Assembly (NCBI GenBank): GCA_016870995.1
Contig: VFZU01000056.1
Span: forward strand, 1 to 35,529
DNA from: Acidobacteriota bacterium
GTDB lineage: Bacteria > Acidobacteriota > Terriglobia > Bryobacterales > Bryobacteraceae
Direction of reading: 5' to 3'
DNA: 35,529 nt
The position numbers and the translations under genes are program-made. Position 1 is the stretch's first letter. Each line of letters starts with the position of its first letter. Of this stretch, positions 1 through 7,555 are shown in pieces. The notes under the pieces are model-generated. The model saw only the letters and a program-made list of their open reading frames with translations. It was not told where the DNA came from and did no database searches.

Positions 1-76
1 CGATGAACTCTTCTCTTTGCTCGATCACACAAGTCTCTTTCCAGGCCATCGGGTGCTTCCCCCTCCAGCCAAAAGT

Positions 77-120
77 GTTACCTATGTGCCCGGTTTATTC
101 CGTTACCCATGTGCCCGGTT
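77..120 (+). repeat. Two-copy 19-bp direct repeat, probable insertion-sequence end remnant
   Basis: Two copies of a 19-bp unit (77-95 and 102-120) read GTTACC-T/C-ATGTGCCCGGTT and differ at one base; they are spaced 25 bp apart. From memory, tandem GTTACCTATGTGCCCGG-type repeats occur at the ends of transposable elements with integrase-core (DDE) transposases, such as IS481-like elements. No transposase is visible in the window, so this is a solo end or the edge of an element lying to the left. Nothing else was recognised between 1 and 241. Confidence 0.5.
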
Positions 121-241
121 CGGACCCGGTGCGGTTCTGAATCGAAGCGCTACAGGCACCGCAGTTCAGCGTCAAGCGTATACTGATGGCTCAAGGAAAT
201 CTGAGACGGAAATCCTGGCAGCTTTAGAATCAACGCTTACC

Positions 242-880
242 ATGTCTTCGCCCCCTCGCAATTTGATCCTGGTGTCGCCGTTGGCGATTATGGCTCTTGG
301 CCACCTTACGGCGCGTGTAACAGGCACTTATCTCGGCGAGTGGGCTTGGATTCCGGTCAACCTGGTTTTGTGGAGTTCGTTCGCAGCCATGATTCATTGG
401 GGCGGTGGCAAACAGTCGATCAGCCGCTGGCTGGGACCCTCCGTTGGTGGTTGGGGATGGTCTGCCCTGGCGGTCTTCATCGGGTTGATTCCGCTGCCGA
501 TCTTTCTAAAGCATTGGGATCTCCTAAGCCCCATATCGATCTGGCTGCCCTGGATCCTGTTCGCGCTCATCAACCCGGCGCTGGAAGAATTCTTCTGGCG
601 CGGGTTACTGCTCGACCATGCCAAGTCCTGGCCAGCCTGGCTAGCGATCCTGGTGAGTAGCCTTCTGTTTGCGCTGAATCATCCGCTCTCTTTCGGTGTG
701 AATTCGATCGCCAACCGGCACCCAGCAACTTTCATCAGCACCCTGTTGATGGGGCAGATCTGGGCGGTGACCTACCAAAAAACGAAGAGTCTGCGGGCGA
801 CGATTGTGGCGCATACACTGGTCGACCTGCTGAATCTCTCGATTCCGGTGTTCTTGAATCTCTATGTGCCGCCTCGTTGA
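242..880 (+). CDS. CPBP-family intramembrane metalloprotease (CAAX protease / Abi)
   Basis: This is a 212-residue hydrophobic protein with several membrane segments. It carries the CPBP/CAAX-protease signatures: EEFFWRG (motif 1, with the catalytic glutamates and arginine), FALNHP (motif 2 histidine) and a late HTLVDLLN segment (motif 3 His and Asp/Asn-type site). The family are membrane metal-dependent proteases, linked in some bacteria to peptide processing or bacteriocin immunity; the substrate here is unknown. The frame stays open back to 17, but the first 75 codons cross the repeat at 77-120 and look non-coding, so the ATG at 242 is preferred. An ATG at 290 is also possible, and no clear ribosome-binding site supports either. 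The gene converges on the serine hydrolase with a 15-nt gap. Confidence 0.8.
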   Translation: MSSPPRNLILVSPLAIMALGHLTARVTGTYLGEWAWIPVNLVLWSSFAAMIHWGGGKQSISRWLGPSVGGWGWSALAVFIGLIPLPIFLKHWDLLSPISIWLPWILFALINPALEEFFWRGLLLDHAKSWPAWLAILVSSLLFALNHPLSFGVNSIANRHPATFISTLLMGQIWAVTYQKTKSLRATIVAHTLVDLLNLSIPVFLNLYVPPR

Positions 881-895
881 GGTGGCTTCTGTTAA

Positions 896-2068
896 CTATG
901 GCAAGGCAATAAAGGCCTGCAGGATTTGATCCGCGACGGCGCTGATGTCGCGGACGTTCTCGTCGCCCTTGTTCATCATCACGGAGAGAACCATCTGCTT
1001 TTCTGGGAGCACCACAAAGACGGAGGTACTGCCGACGGCGGTGCCATTGTGGTGATAGCTGTCCAGCTTCAGCTTGCCGTCGAAGAGTGCCCACCCACTA
1101 TGCCGCCAACCGTGGGCATAAATTTTGCCACTGTCTGTGCGGCCACCGGTGGGAACAGATACCAGCATGTTGCGCGTGGGGGCGGTTAGCAAGCGATCAT
1201 CAAGCATCGCGTTGCCGAAGGCCACCATGTCCGAAGGTGTTGACACGATGCCGCCGGATGGCCAGCGGATGGAGTTGTCCACGGGGAAAGCAGTTTTGTA
1301 GCGGCCCGACTCCGTTTCATAAAATCCGGCAGTGTCCGCTTCATGCAACGAAGTCCTGGTCATACCCAGCGGCTTGAATACGGCTGAGTCCATGTAGGCT
1401 CCGTACGTCTGCCTGCTTGCTTCCTCGATCGCTGCTCCAGCAAGGTTAAATCCCAAACTAGTGTAGGCAAAACCAGTACCCGGTTGGAACAACAGCGGTG
1501 AGTCTCGGACGACCGCAACCTCATTCTGGATGGAAGGAAAATGCCGTCGGTTCTGATGCTCCCAAACCGGAAAGCAGAGGCACAATCCGTAGTTGCGGAT
1601 ACCAGCGCGGTGGCTCATGACTTGGCCGAGTGTCAATGCATGGGGAAAGCCGCCAATCGGCTGATCGAGCCGCAGTCGACCACGGTCGATGAGAACCCCA
1701 ACGCCCACCGCGGTCACAGCCTTCGAGGTGCTGCCGATGCGAAAGCGAGTTGAGAAATCAGCGTTGACACTGCGATCAACATCCGCCAGGCCGCTAGCAG
1801 CGCGCCATACGAGCTTGCCGCCGATACCAAGCGCTGCCGAGATGGCCGGAGCACTTATTTTTTTCTGGCCGGATTTCAACGAGTTTTCTGCAGCGGCACT
1901 TTGACTGGCCAAAGCCGGGTCCAGCGTTTCAGCGGTCCAGTTGGTTGGTTCAGGCAACGAGCTCCAGCCCAAGCGATACGTGAACACCGGCTCAAACAGC
2001 TTGAATGAAACTACGCCGGCGGCGGCCAAAACCAACAGCAACAGCAATTTTGATACTGGTTTGTTCAT
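896..2068 (-). CDS. LACTB-like serine hydrolase (beta-lactamase class C fold)
   Basis: A 390-residue secreted or membrane-anchored serine hydrolase of the penicillin-binding-protein-like beta-lactamase superfamily. After an N-terminal hydrophobic signal or anchor (about residues 7-22) the SxxK catalytic motif is S-T-S-K (about residues 113-116). The tyrosine motif reads Y-T-S-L-G-F, closer to the YSTFGY of LACTB than to the YxN of AmpC. A late HHNGTAVG-ST stretch matches the LACTB H-x-G region. Such enzymes are usually peptidases or esterases rather than true beta-lactamases. The ATG at 2068 is chosen because AAGGGA lies five bases upstream and a signal sequence follows; the frame is open to 2137. 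It overlaps the XRE gene stop as ATGA, so translation is probably coupled. It is the last gene of a three-gene operon. Confidence 0.85.
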   Translation of the reverse strand: MNKPVSKLLLLLVLAAAGVVSFKLFEPVFTYRLGWSSLPEPTNWTAETLDPALASQSAAAENSLKSGQKKISAPAISAALGIGGKLVWRAASGLADVDRSVNADFSTRFRIGSTSKAVTAVGVGVLIDRGRLRLDQPIGGFPHALTLGQVMSHRAGIRNYGLCLCFPVWEHQNRRHFPSIQNEVAVVRDSPLLFQPGTGFAYTSLGFNLAGAAIEEASRQTYGAYMDSAVFKPLGMTRTSLHEADTAGFYETESGRYKTAFPVDNSIRWPSGGIVSTPSDMVAFGNAMLDDRLLTAPTRNMLVSVPTGGRTDSGKIYAHGWRHSGWALFDGKLKLDSYHHNGTAVGSTSVFVVLPEKQMVLSVMMNKGDENVRDISAVADQILQAFIALP

Positions 2069-2304
2069 TGATTTCCCTTCGTCGCAACCGGAGGCGGTTG
2101 GCCGTCTTTCCAAAAGAACAAATCGTCCACCTTGCAATCGAAAACAGCCGCCAACCGCATCGCTAGCTCAAGCGATGGCGCGTAGCGCCCCGTTTCCAAA
2201 GCGATGATCGTCTGGCGAGTAACGCCGACGGATCTGGCCAACGCTTCCTGCGACATTTCTTCGCTTTCAAACCGCAGGCGACGCAGATGCGTTCCAATGT
2301 TCAC
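2065..2304 (-). CDS. XRE-family HTH transcriptional regulator
   Basis: A 79-residue protein that is almost entirely a Cro/CI-type helix-turn-helix: MSQEALARSVGVTRQTIIALE (about residues 17-37) followed by a GRYAPSLELAMRLAAVF segment and a short tail with VDDLFFWKDG. Small XRE proteins of this kind (YozG-like) are typically encoded with a small membrane protein and repress their own operon. The start is GTG, overlapping the TGA of the upstream membrane-protein gene as GTGA; the 3' end overlaps the hydrolase start as ATGA. The candidate operator at 2952-2968 in front of the operon is the obvious autoregulatory target. That link is inferred. Confidence 0.88.
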   Translation of the reverse strand: MNIGTHLRRLRFESEEMSQEALARSVGVTRQTIIALETGRYAPSLELAMRLAAVFDCKVDDLFFWKDGQPPPVATKGNQ

Positions 2305-2924
2305 AACGTGCCCATCGCATCATCGGCGTAAAGGAATAGCTGAACGGTTTCTCGCACTGTGAGCGATAGAACAATCGTGCCGACCATGAGGTTGGCAACC
2401 GCAAAATGGTCGAACAAGGACCGCCAGCTCGGCGGCATGAAGCCAACGAAGGTGAGGAGAATCACAAGAGAGCCGATCAAAGACCGATAGCTCCAAAGAG
2501 TCGCCAGCGCAATGATCCTGTCATTCCGCTCGTCCTGCTGTTGGCCGTCGGCTCGAAACAAAATCGAACTGGCAGCCATGCCCAGAATCAATGTCCAATT
2601 GTCGATCGCCAAGTAATTGCCCGCGCCAACATGGAGGTCAATGTTGGGATGGAAATAGCCGAACGCCATATGCCCGAAAATCACTGAATACCCGGCCAGC
2701 CGCTGCCAGGCCACGCGCTCCGGTCCACCGGGTTCGCTGCCGTCCCGAATCTGAAGCGCCTGCCAATGCCGTCGCGCGAAGAGCGCCCAGCCCATCATGG
2801 CGACTACGCCAACACATCCGAGCGGGTAACTTGTTCTGTAGCTAGCCCAAGCGAGTACGGCACCAAGAGCGATGTAGGTGAGTGAAAAGGCGATCACCTT
2901 GAGGAGATTTCTGCGGTTCGCCAT
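2301..2924 (-). CDS. Integral membrane protein encoded with an XRE regulator
   Basis: A 207-residue protein with about five or six hydrophobic segments, e.g. LLKVIAFSLTYIALGAVLAW near the N-terminus and SLVILLTFVGFM and LMVGTIVLSLTV near the C-terminus. No catalytic motif was seen. Small membrane proteins paired with a YozG-like XRE regulator are a recurring two-gene unit of unknown function; family membership is inferred from context. The frame is open to a GTG at 2951, but that codon lies upstream of a TATAGT -10 box at 2938-2943. The ATG at 2924 sits only a few bases after the expected transcription start, so a nearly leaderless mRNA is likely. It is the first gene of the operon and overlaps the XRE start by four bases. 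Confidence 0.7.
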   Translation of the reverse strand: MANRRNLLKVIAFSLTYIALGAVLAWASYRTSYPLGCVGVVAMMGWALFARRHWQALQIRDGSEPGGPERVAWQRLAGYSVIFGHMAFGYFHPNIDLHVGAGNYLAIDNWTLILGMAASSILFRADGQQQDERNDRIIALATLWSYRSLIGSLVILLTFVGFMPPSWRSLFDHFAVANLMVGTIVLSLTVRETVQLFLYADDAMGTL

Positions 2925-2937
2925 TGCGGATATGTCT

Positions 2938-2968
2938 ACTATACCAGACACAATGTAAAGTAAACATT
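2938..2968 (-). promoter_or_regulatory. Candidate promoter with palindromic operator for the XRE operon
   Basis: On the minus strand a TATAGT -10 box (2938-2943) is preceded by TTTACT (2959-2964) with 15-nt spacing. A 17-bp imperfect palindrome, AATGTAAAGTAAACATT (2952-2968, arms AATGT/ACATT, centre 2960), covers that -35 region. Its position and symmetry suit repression by the XRE protein encoded in the same operon. The box calls were made by eye. Confidence 0.5.
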
Positions 2969-3012
2969 ACCATGATAAGCCCTGAAGAGGGGCTTCTCAC
3001 GGTCATGGTACG

Positions 3013-4032
3013 ATGCCAACTAGAGTGCAGTACCAACGTCTTTTCCCTCTCCTGTTCACCGTTCTTCTTGGCTCCCAGTTCACTTTTGCCCAACCGCGCG
3101 AACCGCTGGGGCTGCTGCCCGTCGAGTGGCCGACTGACAATCCTTACTCCGTTGCGAAAGCGGAATTGGGCCGGCTGCTGTTCTTCGACAAACGGCTTTC
3201 CTCCGATGGCAATGTTTCCTGCGGCTCATGTCATCGCCCGGAGCTGGCCTTCACCGACGGGCTTGAATTCCCCAAAGGCGTTGGTGGCAATCGCGCTGGC
3301 GACCGGGCAACACCCAGCCTGATCAACCGTGCCTATGGCCGCTTTCAGTTCTGGGACGGTCGCACAAATACTCTCGAGGAGCAATCCGCACACCCGTTTG
3401 AGAATCAGCGTGAAATGGGGATGAGCCGCGATTGCGTTGAGGATGAGCTACGCCGCATCCCCGGTTATGCCCCGCTCTTTGCCAAAGCCTTCGGGAACCC
3501 GAAAATCAGCTTCGATCGCGTCGCTCAGGCAATCGCGACCTTTGAGCGAACGATTCTCAGCGGCAATTCGCGCTTTGATCGCTACATGGCGGGGGACCGG
3601 TCTCAATTGCAGGCAAATGAACTGAGAGGCCTGCAACTGTTCTTTGGCAAAGCTCAGTGCAGCAGTTGCCATTCTGGCCCTAACTTCACCAGTGAAGAGT
3701 TCACCAATCTCGGCATTGGCGTGGACCGCCCTCCGCTCGACAAAGGCCGCTCGGTTGTGACGGGCCGTCAAGAGGATTGGGGCGCGTTCAAGGTTCCAAC
3801 GCTGCGCGAAGTTTCCAAGACGGGGCCATGGATGCATGACTCCCGCATGAAGAAGCTCGAGAATGCGATGAACTTCTATCGCCAGGGAGGAATTCTCAAC
3901 GCTGGTCGTGACCGCCGCATCGTCAAACTCGACTTCGACGACGCTGAGCGCGCCGACCTGATCGAATTCCTCAAAACGCTCGACGGCGAGGGCTGGCAAC
4001 AGATCGTGCCGCCCACCAAATTCCCCGACTAG
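3013..4032 (+). CDS. Di-haem cytochrome c peroxidase family protein (CcpA/MauG-like)
   Basis: A 339-residue exported protein with a signal peptide (LFPLLFTVLLGSQFTFAQ, residues about 10-27). Two c-type haem sites are visible, CGSCH at 70-74 and CSSCH at 216-220. Conserved surroundings include LGRLLFFDKRLSSDGNVSC, the PSLINRAY and FWDGR segments, and a late VPTLREVSKTGPWMHD. This is the bacterial di-haem peroxidase / MauG superfamily, which reduces peroxide or oxidises protein or copper-peptide partners in the periplasm; the exact substrate cannot be told. The TAG stop shares CTAG with the stop of the convergent TonB-receptor gene, a four-base tail overlap. A small hairpin (AAGCCC 2977-2982 with GGGCTT 2990-2995) lies in the leader. 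The ribosome-binding site is weak. Confidence 0.9.
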   Translation: MPTRVQYQRLFPLLFTVLLGSQFTFAQPREPLGLLPVEWPTDNPYSVAKAELGRLLFFDKRLSSDGNVSCGSCHRPELAFTDGLEFPKGVGGNRAGDRATPSLINRAYGRFQFWDGRTNTLEEQSAHPFENQREMGMSRDCVEDELRRIPGYAPLFAKAFGNPKISFDRVAQAIATFERTILSGNSRFDRYMAGDRSQLQANELRGLQLFFGKAQCSSCHSGPNFTSEEFTNLGIGVDRPPLDKGRSVVTGRQEDWGAFKVPTLREVSKTGPWMHDSRMKKLENAMNFYRQGGILNAGRDRRIVKLDFDDAERADLIEFLKTLDGEGWQQIVPPTKFPD

Positions 4033-6320
4033 AAGCGATAGCGGATCTGCATGGCCACGCGGCGCGGCATGCCCGGGTTGCCGGCGTCCTGCGCCGAGAA
4101 GTCATCGGCGATGTAGTACACATCCGATAGATTCGTGGCGGAGAGAACCAGTTGGATCGGGCCCAGCTTCGTGCTCAATGAAGTGTTGAGCAACGTGTAG
4201 GAGGGCAGGATCTGCGATTGGAAAACGTTGTCGCGCAAAGGCCGCACGCCAACATATTGAACACCACCGTTCCAGACGAAGCGCCCCACCGTGTAAACCA
4301 GCCCACTGCCAGCGATATTCTGCGGGCTCATGCGCAACCGGTTACCACTGAAGTTCTGCGTCAGCGTCGGGCGGAACTCGATGTGCCGGGCATTGTGATG
4401 GGCGTAATTCCCGTATGCCGACCAGCCGCGCGGCAGCCGCACGCGCAACTCGCTTTCAAAGCCCCGCACGCGCGTGGTGGCATTCACGAAGATGAAGTCT
4501 TCCGGGCCTGAGCGGAATGAGCGCTGGCCGTCGAGCTTGCGCATGTTGAAGAAGGAAGCCTGCGCATTGACGAAACGTCCCTGGTAGCGCAATCCGCTCT
4601 CGGTGTTGCTGGTCAGTTCAGGCCGCAGCAACTGGGGAATGACCACGTTGTTCTGCACGTTCAGCCCCGGGAGCTGCGGACGGAAGCCACGGGCATAGTT
4701 GGCGAATGCCACCACCGCACCGCCTTCCCCTTTCCACAGGGTGACGTCGCCGCCAATCCGTGGGCTCCAGCGGCCCGCTTCGTTTGCGGCAGTGACACGC
4801 GTATCTGTGCGGGTCAGCGTTTGCTCGAAATCATCGCGCCGCAGGCCGGCCAGGATGCTGATTCGCTTCCAGACCAAATGATTCTGGGCGAAAAAGCTCA
4901 GAACATTTTGCCGGTAAAATGTTGTGTTTGTTGCGCCGCGGATGCCGCGGGGGTCGTTGTTTACGTTCGTTACCGGGACGTTGTAATTCGGTCCACGGTA
5001 GGTGGGAGCGCCGGTGAAGGTAGGGGATGCCTGATCGAAGTTGCCCCAATCCACGGTGAGTCCGGCGGTGAGCGTGTTGCGGACATTGCCTTGATTCTTC
5101 GTCCACTGCAACAGCGTGTCGTTCAGGTGGGAATCCTGACGCGTGTCGTTTTCCGAATAGCCTTTGGTGACAGCGGCGGGCGGCGGCACAATCGTGATGC
5201 CACCCTCGAAATGACGGTTGTAGCGGTTGAAGTTGAAAGAGTTTGTCAGAAACAGATTGTTCGTCAGTTGCGAATCCACTTTGCCAGTGAAGGAGTGGAG
5301 GTTGCCGTCGATCCGAACTCCTGGAATGCCGAAGTTATCTTCCCGGGTGATGCCAAACATCGGTCGACCGTTGGCAAGAGGCACAATCGATCCGCGACCC
5401 GCCGTGACATCGCTGCCCATGTAGGCCAGCCTTACGTTGAAGAGGCGAGAGAATGCGTGATCGCCCACGATGGTGAAAAACTGACTCTCGCGACCAACGC
5501 CGCGCTGAAATCCTTCTGAACGGGAAATCACACCGGCCATGCCCACGCGGCCCGCGCGAGTGGGCAAATGCAATCCGCCCTGGCCTTCGTAGGTATCGAA
5601 GCTCGCCCGCGTAAACGCGACGTCACCGGAGGGTTTCGGGCCACCTTCTGGAACGGTGTAGAACTGCATCACACCACCAATTGCACTGCGCCCGTACATC
5701 GAAGATGCGGCTCCCTTGACGAACTCCACGCCCTGCAGCGCAGTGACGGGAATCATCGCGAGATCCGCGCTGCCATTGAGCTGCCGCAGCGGCACGCCAT
5801 CCACCAGTGTCAAAACATCCGCAGTGTCGCGGAGACCGCGCGTGGTGACGCGCGTGAAGAAGTTCCCTTGCGTGGCATGCTGCAAGCCGGCCACGGTGCG
5901 GAGTGCTTCGTCGAAGGACGCCGTCGCAGTGTCGCGCAACTCCGCACGACTGACCGAGGTCACGAGAAACGGTACGTGTAGCGCCTCTTCTTTGGTGCGG
6001 CTGGCGGTTTCAATCACAGTGGCGCCGGCGGCCAATTCCAATTGGAACTCCACCGCTTTGCCCGCCTCAGCTTGAAGCTCACGCAGCGCGAAGCCATCGG
6101 CGACTGCGGTCGCGCGGTAGCTGCCAGCTGGGATGTTCTCGATGCGGAAGCGGCCTTCGCCGTCGCTCTTCACAGTGCGACGTGCCGGACCATACACGTC
6201 AATGGTGGCGCTAACAACGGCAAGACCGCTGGGGTCCTTCACCGTGCCTTCGATGCTGGTCTGCGCGGAGAGCGCACTCGCGGCGAGAATCGCCAACAGG
6301 ATCTTTTGCAAAAAATTCAT
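4029..6320 (-). CDS. TonB-dependent outer-membrane receptor, siderophore type
   Basis: A 763-residue outer-membrane receptor. It has a signal peptide (residues 1-19, ending SALSAQ), then a carboxypeptidase-regulatory-like domain (about 20-95, SIEGTVKDPSGLAVVSATI). The plug domain follows (about 115-240), with the typical RGLRDTADVLTLVDGVPL and VEFVKGAASSMYGRSAIGGV stretches, and then a C-terminal beta-barrel ending in R-Y-R-F. Such receptors import ferric siderophores or similar ligands using TonB energy. The barrel resembles siderophore receptors more than SusC. The directly upstream, overlapping PepSY gene supports an iron role. The ATG is preceded by AGAAGGA. No TonB/ExbBD genes are in the window. 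Confidence 0.9.
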   Translation of the reverse strand: MNFLQKILLAILAASALSAQTSIEGTVKDPSGLAVVSATIDVYGPARRTVKSDGEGRFRIENIPAGSYRATAVADGFALRELQAEAGKAVEFQLELAAGATVIETASRTKEEALHVPFLVTSVSRAELRDTATASFDEALRTVAGLQHATQGNFFTRVTTRGLRDTADVLTLVDGVPLRQLNGSADLAMIPVTALQGVEFVKGAASSMYGRSAIGGVMQFYTVPEGGPKPSGDVAFTRASFDTYEGQGGLHLPTRAGRVGMAGVISRSEGFQRGVGRESQFFTIVGDHAFSRLFNVRLAYMGSDVTAGRGSIVPLANGRPMFGITREDNFGIPGVRIDGNLHSFTGKVDSQLTNNLFLTNSFNFNRYNRHFEGGITIVPPPAAVTKGYSENDTRQDSHLNDTLLQWTKNQGNVRNTLTAGLTVDWGNFDQASPTFTGAPTYRGPNYNVPVTNVNNDPRGIRGATNTTFYRQNVLSFFAQNHLVWKRISILAGLRRDDFEQTLTRTDTRVTAANEAGRWSPRIGGDVTLWKGEGGAVVAFANYARGFRPQLPGLNVQNNVVIPQLLRPELTSNTESGLRYQGRFVNAQASFFNMRKLDGQRSFRSGPEDFIFVNATTRVRGFESELRVRLPRGWSAYGNYAHHNARHIEFRPTLTQNFSGNRLRMSPQNIAGSGLVYTVGRFVWNGGVQYVGVRPLRDNVFQSQILPSYTLLNTSLSTKLGPIQLVLSATNLSDVYYIADDFSAQDAGNPGMPRRVAMQIRYRF

Positions 6321-7510
6321 ATTCCTTCTGTCGCCACAGGCTCAGCGTAGACACGCGCAGCCCGTCGCTTATTCCATTTCTTTGACAGCACGCGATTCCA
6401 ATACATCAGCGTGCCGGTAACCATCAGTGCAGGTGGCGCTAATCCCAACAGGACATAGAGCACCATCACCGCATAAAACCAGAATGGGCTCCACAGCCCG
6501 CCGAATCGACCGAAGTGCAGCGGATACATGAGCAAGACAGCCTTTGATGCCGCGCTTTGCGATTCAAACCGGGCACTGCGAATCAATCGTCCGTCGCCGG
6601 GCTCGAAATACACGTGGTTCAAGCCGATGCGGTGCCAGTCGTACTCTTCTTTCGTTCTGACGCTGACCGTGTCGCCAGCCCTCCTCGGAAAGCTCATCGA
6701 AACGAAGCGGGCACCCGGTTGCGCCGCTTCCGCTCGGCTGACGAATTCTTCAAAGGTAGGGCTTGAGGGTCCGAGCACTGTCTTTGCCCGCGGGCCCGTG
6801 GTTTCCACCTTCGAACCAGTGGTTTGAGAAAACACCTGTTTGTACAGATCCGGGAAGGAGAAGTACGCACCCGTGATCGCGATCACCATCACGCCAATGC
6901 TTGAGTAAAACCCAACAAGCTTGTGCCAATCGTAGTTTTGGCGTTGCCATCGAGCTCCCCACAGATACTGGAAGCCGGTCCGCCATCGTGGCAACCCCGG
7001 CCACCAAACGATCAGGCCTGTAATGGAAAGAATGACGGCCGTCAGCGCGACAAAGCCATTCAGCCACATCCCCGTCGGACCCATCAGCAAGTTCGCGTGC
7101 AGTTCATAGAACCACTGCATCCACTTGTTTTGATAGTTTTCCTGACCGATGATCTCGCCCGTGTAAGGGTTGATGAAGGTGTGGATGCGGTGCCCTTCAG
7201 GCGACCTCGTCCAAAAGTTAAAACCCGTGTCTTTGCCGCCATCCCAACTGGCGCTCGACAATTGATCCTTGGGTCTAGCCGCCTGTACGCGTCGGCTCAA
7301 TTCATCAATGGAGAGGCGCTTGTCGGCGGGCGTCACATACGCAGTTCCGTTCACCGTCATGCGATTGAGCTCGTAGCGGAAAACCACGATCGAACCCGTG
7401 AGACACACCACGGTCAATACCGGGCCGAGCAGAAGCGCCAGCCACAGATGCACCTGAAACAACCAGCCACGCCAAAGGACCGCTCTGGGGGTTCGCAAGA
7501 ATCCAGACAT
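6317..7510 (-). CDS. PepSY-associated membrane protein, probable ferric-siderophore reductase type
   Basis: A 397-residue inner-membrane protein of the PepSY_TM (COG3182) family. The first membrane helix is within FQVHLWLALLLGPVLTVVCLTGSIVVF, two more are central (GFVALTAVILSITGLIVWWPG and YSSIGVMVIAITGAYFSF), and one is at the C-terminus (FWFYAVMVLYVLLGLAPPALMVTG). Extracytoplasmic PepSY-like parts lie between. Several histidines lie in or near membrane segments, a feature of members thought to reduce ferric siderophores. It overlaps the TonB-receptor gene as ATGA and is transcribed first, so the two form a unit. The frame extends to a TTG at 7537, but ATG 7510 is preferred because a TATAAG-like box lies between these positions on the minus strand. 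Confidence 0.85.
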   Translation of the reverse strand: MSGFLRTPRAVLWRGWLFQVHLWLALLLGPVLTVVCLTGSIVVFRYELNRMTVNGTAYVTPADKRLSIDELSRRVQAARPKDQLSSASWDGGKDTGFNFWTRSPEGHRIHTFINPYTGEIIGQENYQNKWMQWFYELHANLLMGPTGMWLNGFVALTAVILSITGLIVWWPGLPRWRTGFQYLWGARWQRQNYDWHKLVGFYSSIGVMVIAITGAYFSFPDLYKQVFSQTTGSKVETTGPRAKTVLGPSSPTFEEFVSRAEAAQPGARFVSMSFPRRAGDTVSVRTKEEYDWHRIGLNHVYFEPGDGRLIRSARFESQSAASKAVLLMYPLHFGRFGGLWSPFWFYAVMVLYVLLGLAPPALMVTGTLMYWNRVLSKKWNKRRAARVYAEPVATEGI

Positions 7511-7555
7511 AGAGTTACTTATAACCTTAACAGTCAATCTGACAGTGAATTACCC

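Noticed and set aside
17-241. N-terminal extension of the CPBP protease from 17
   Set aside because: It translates the insertion-end repeat and gives non-membrane, low-complexity sequence unlike the family.
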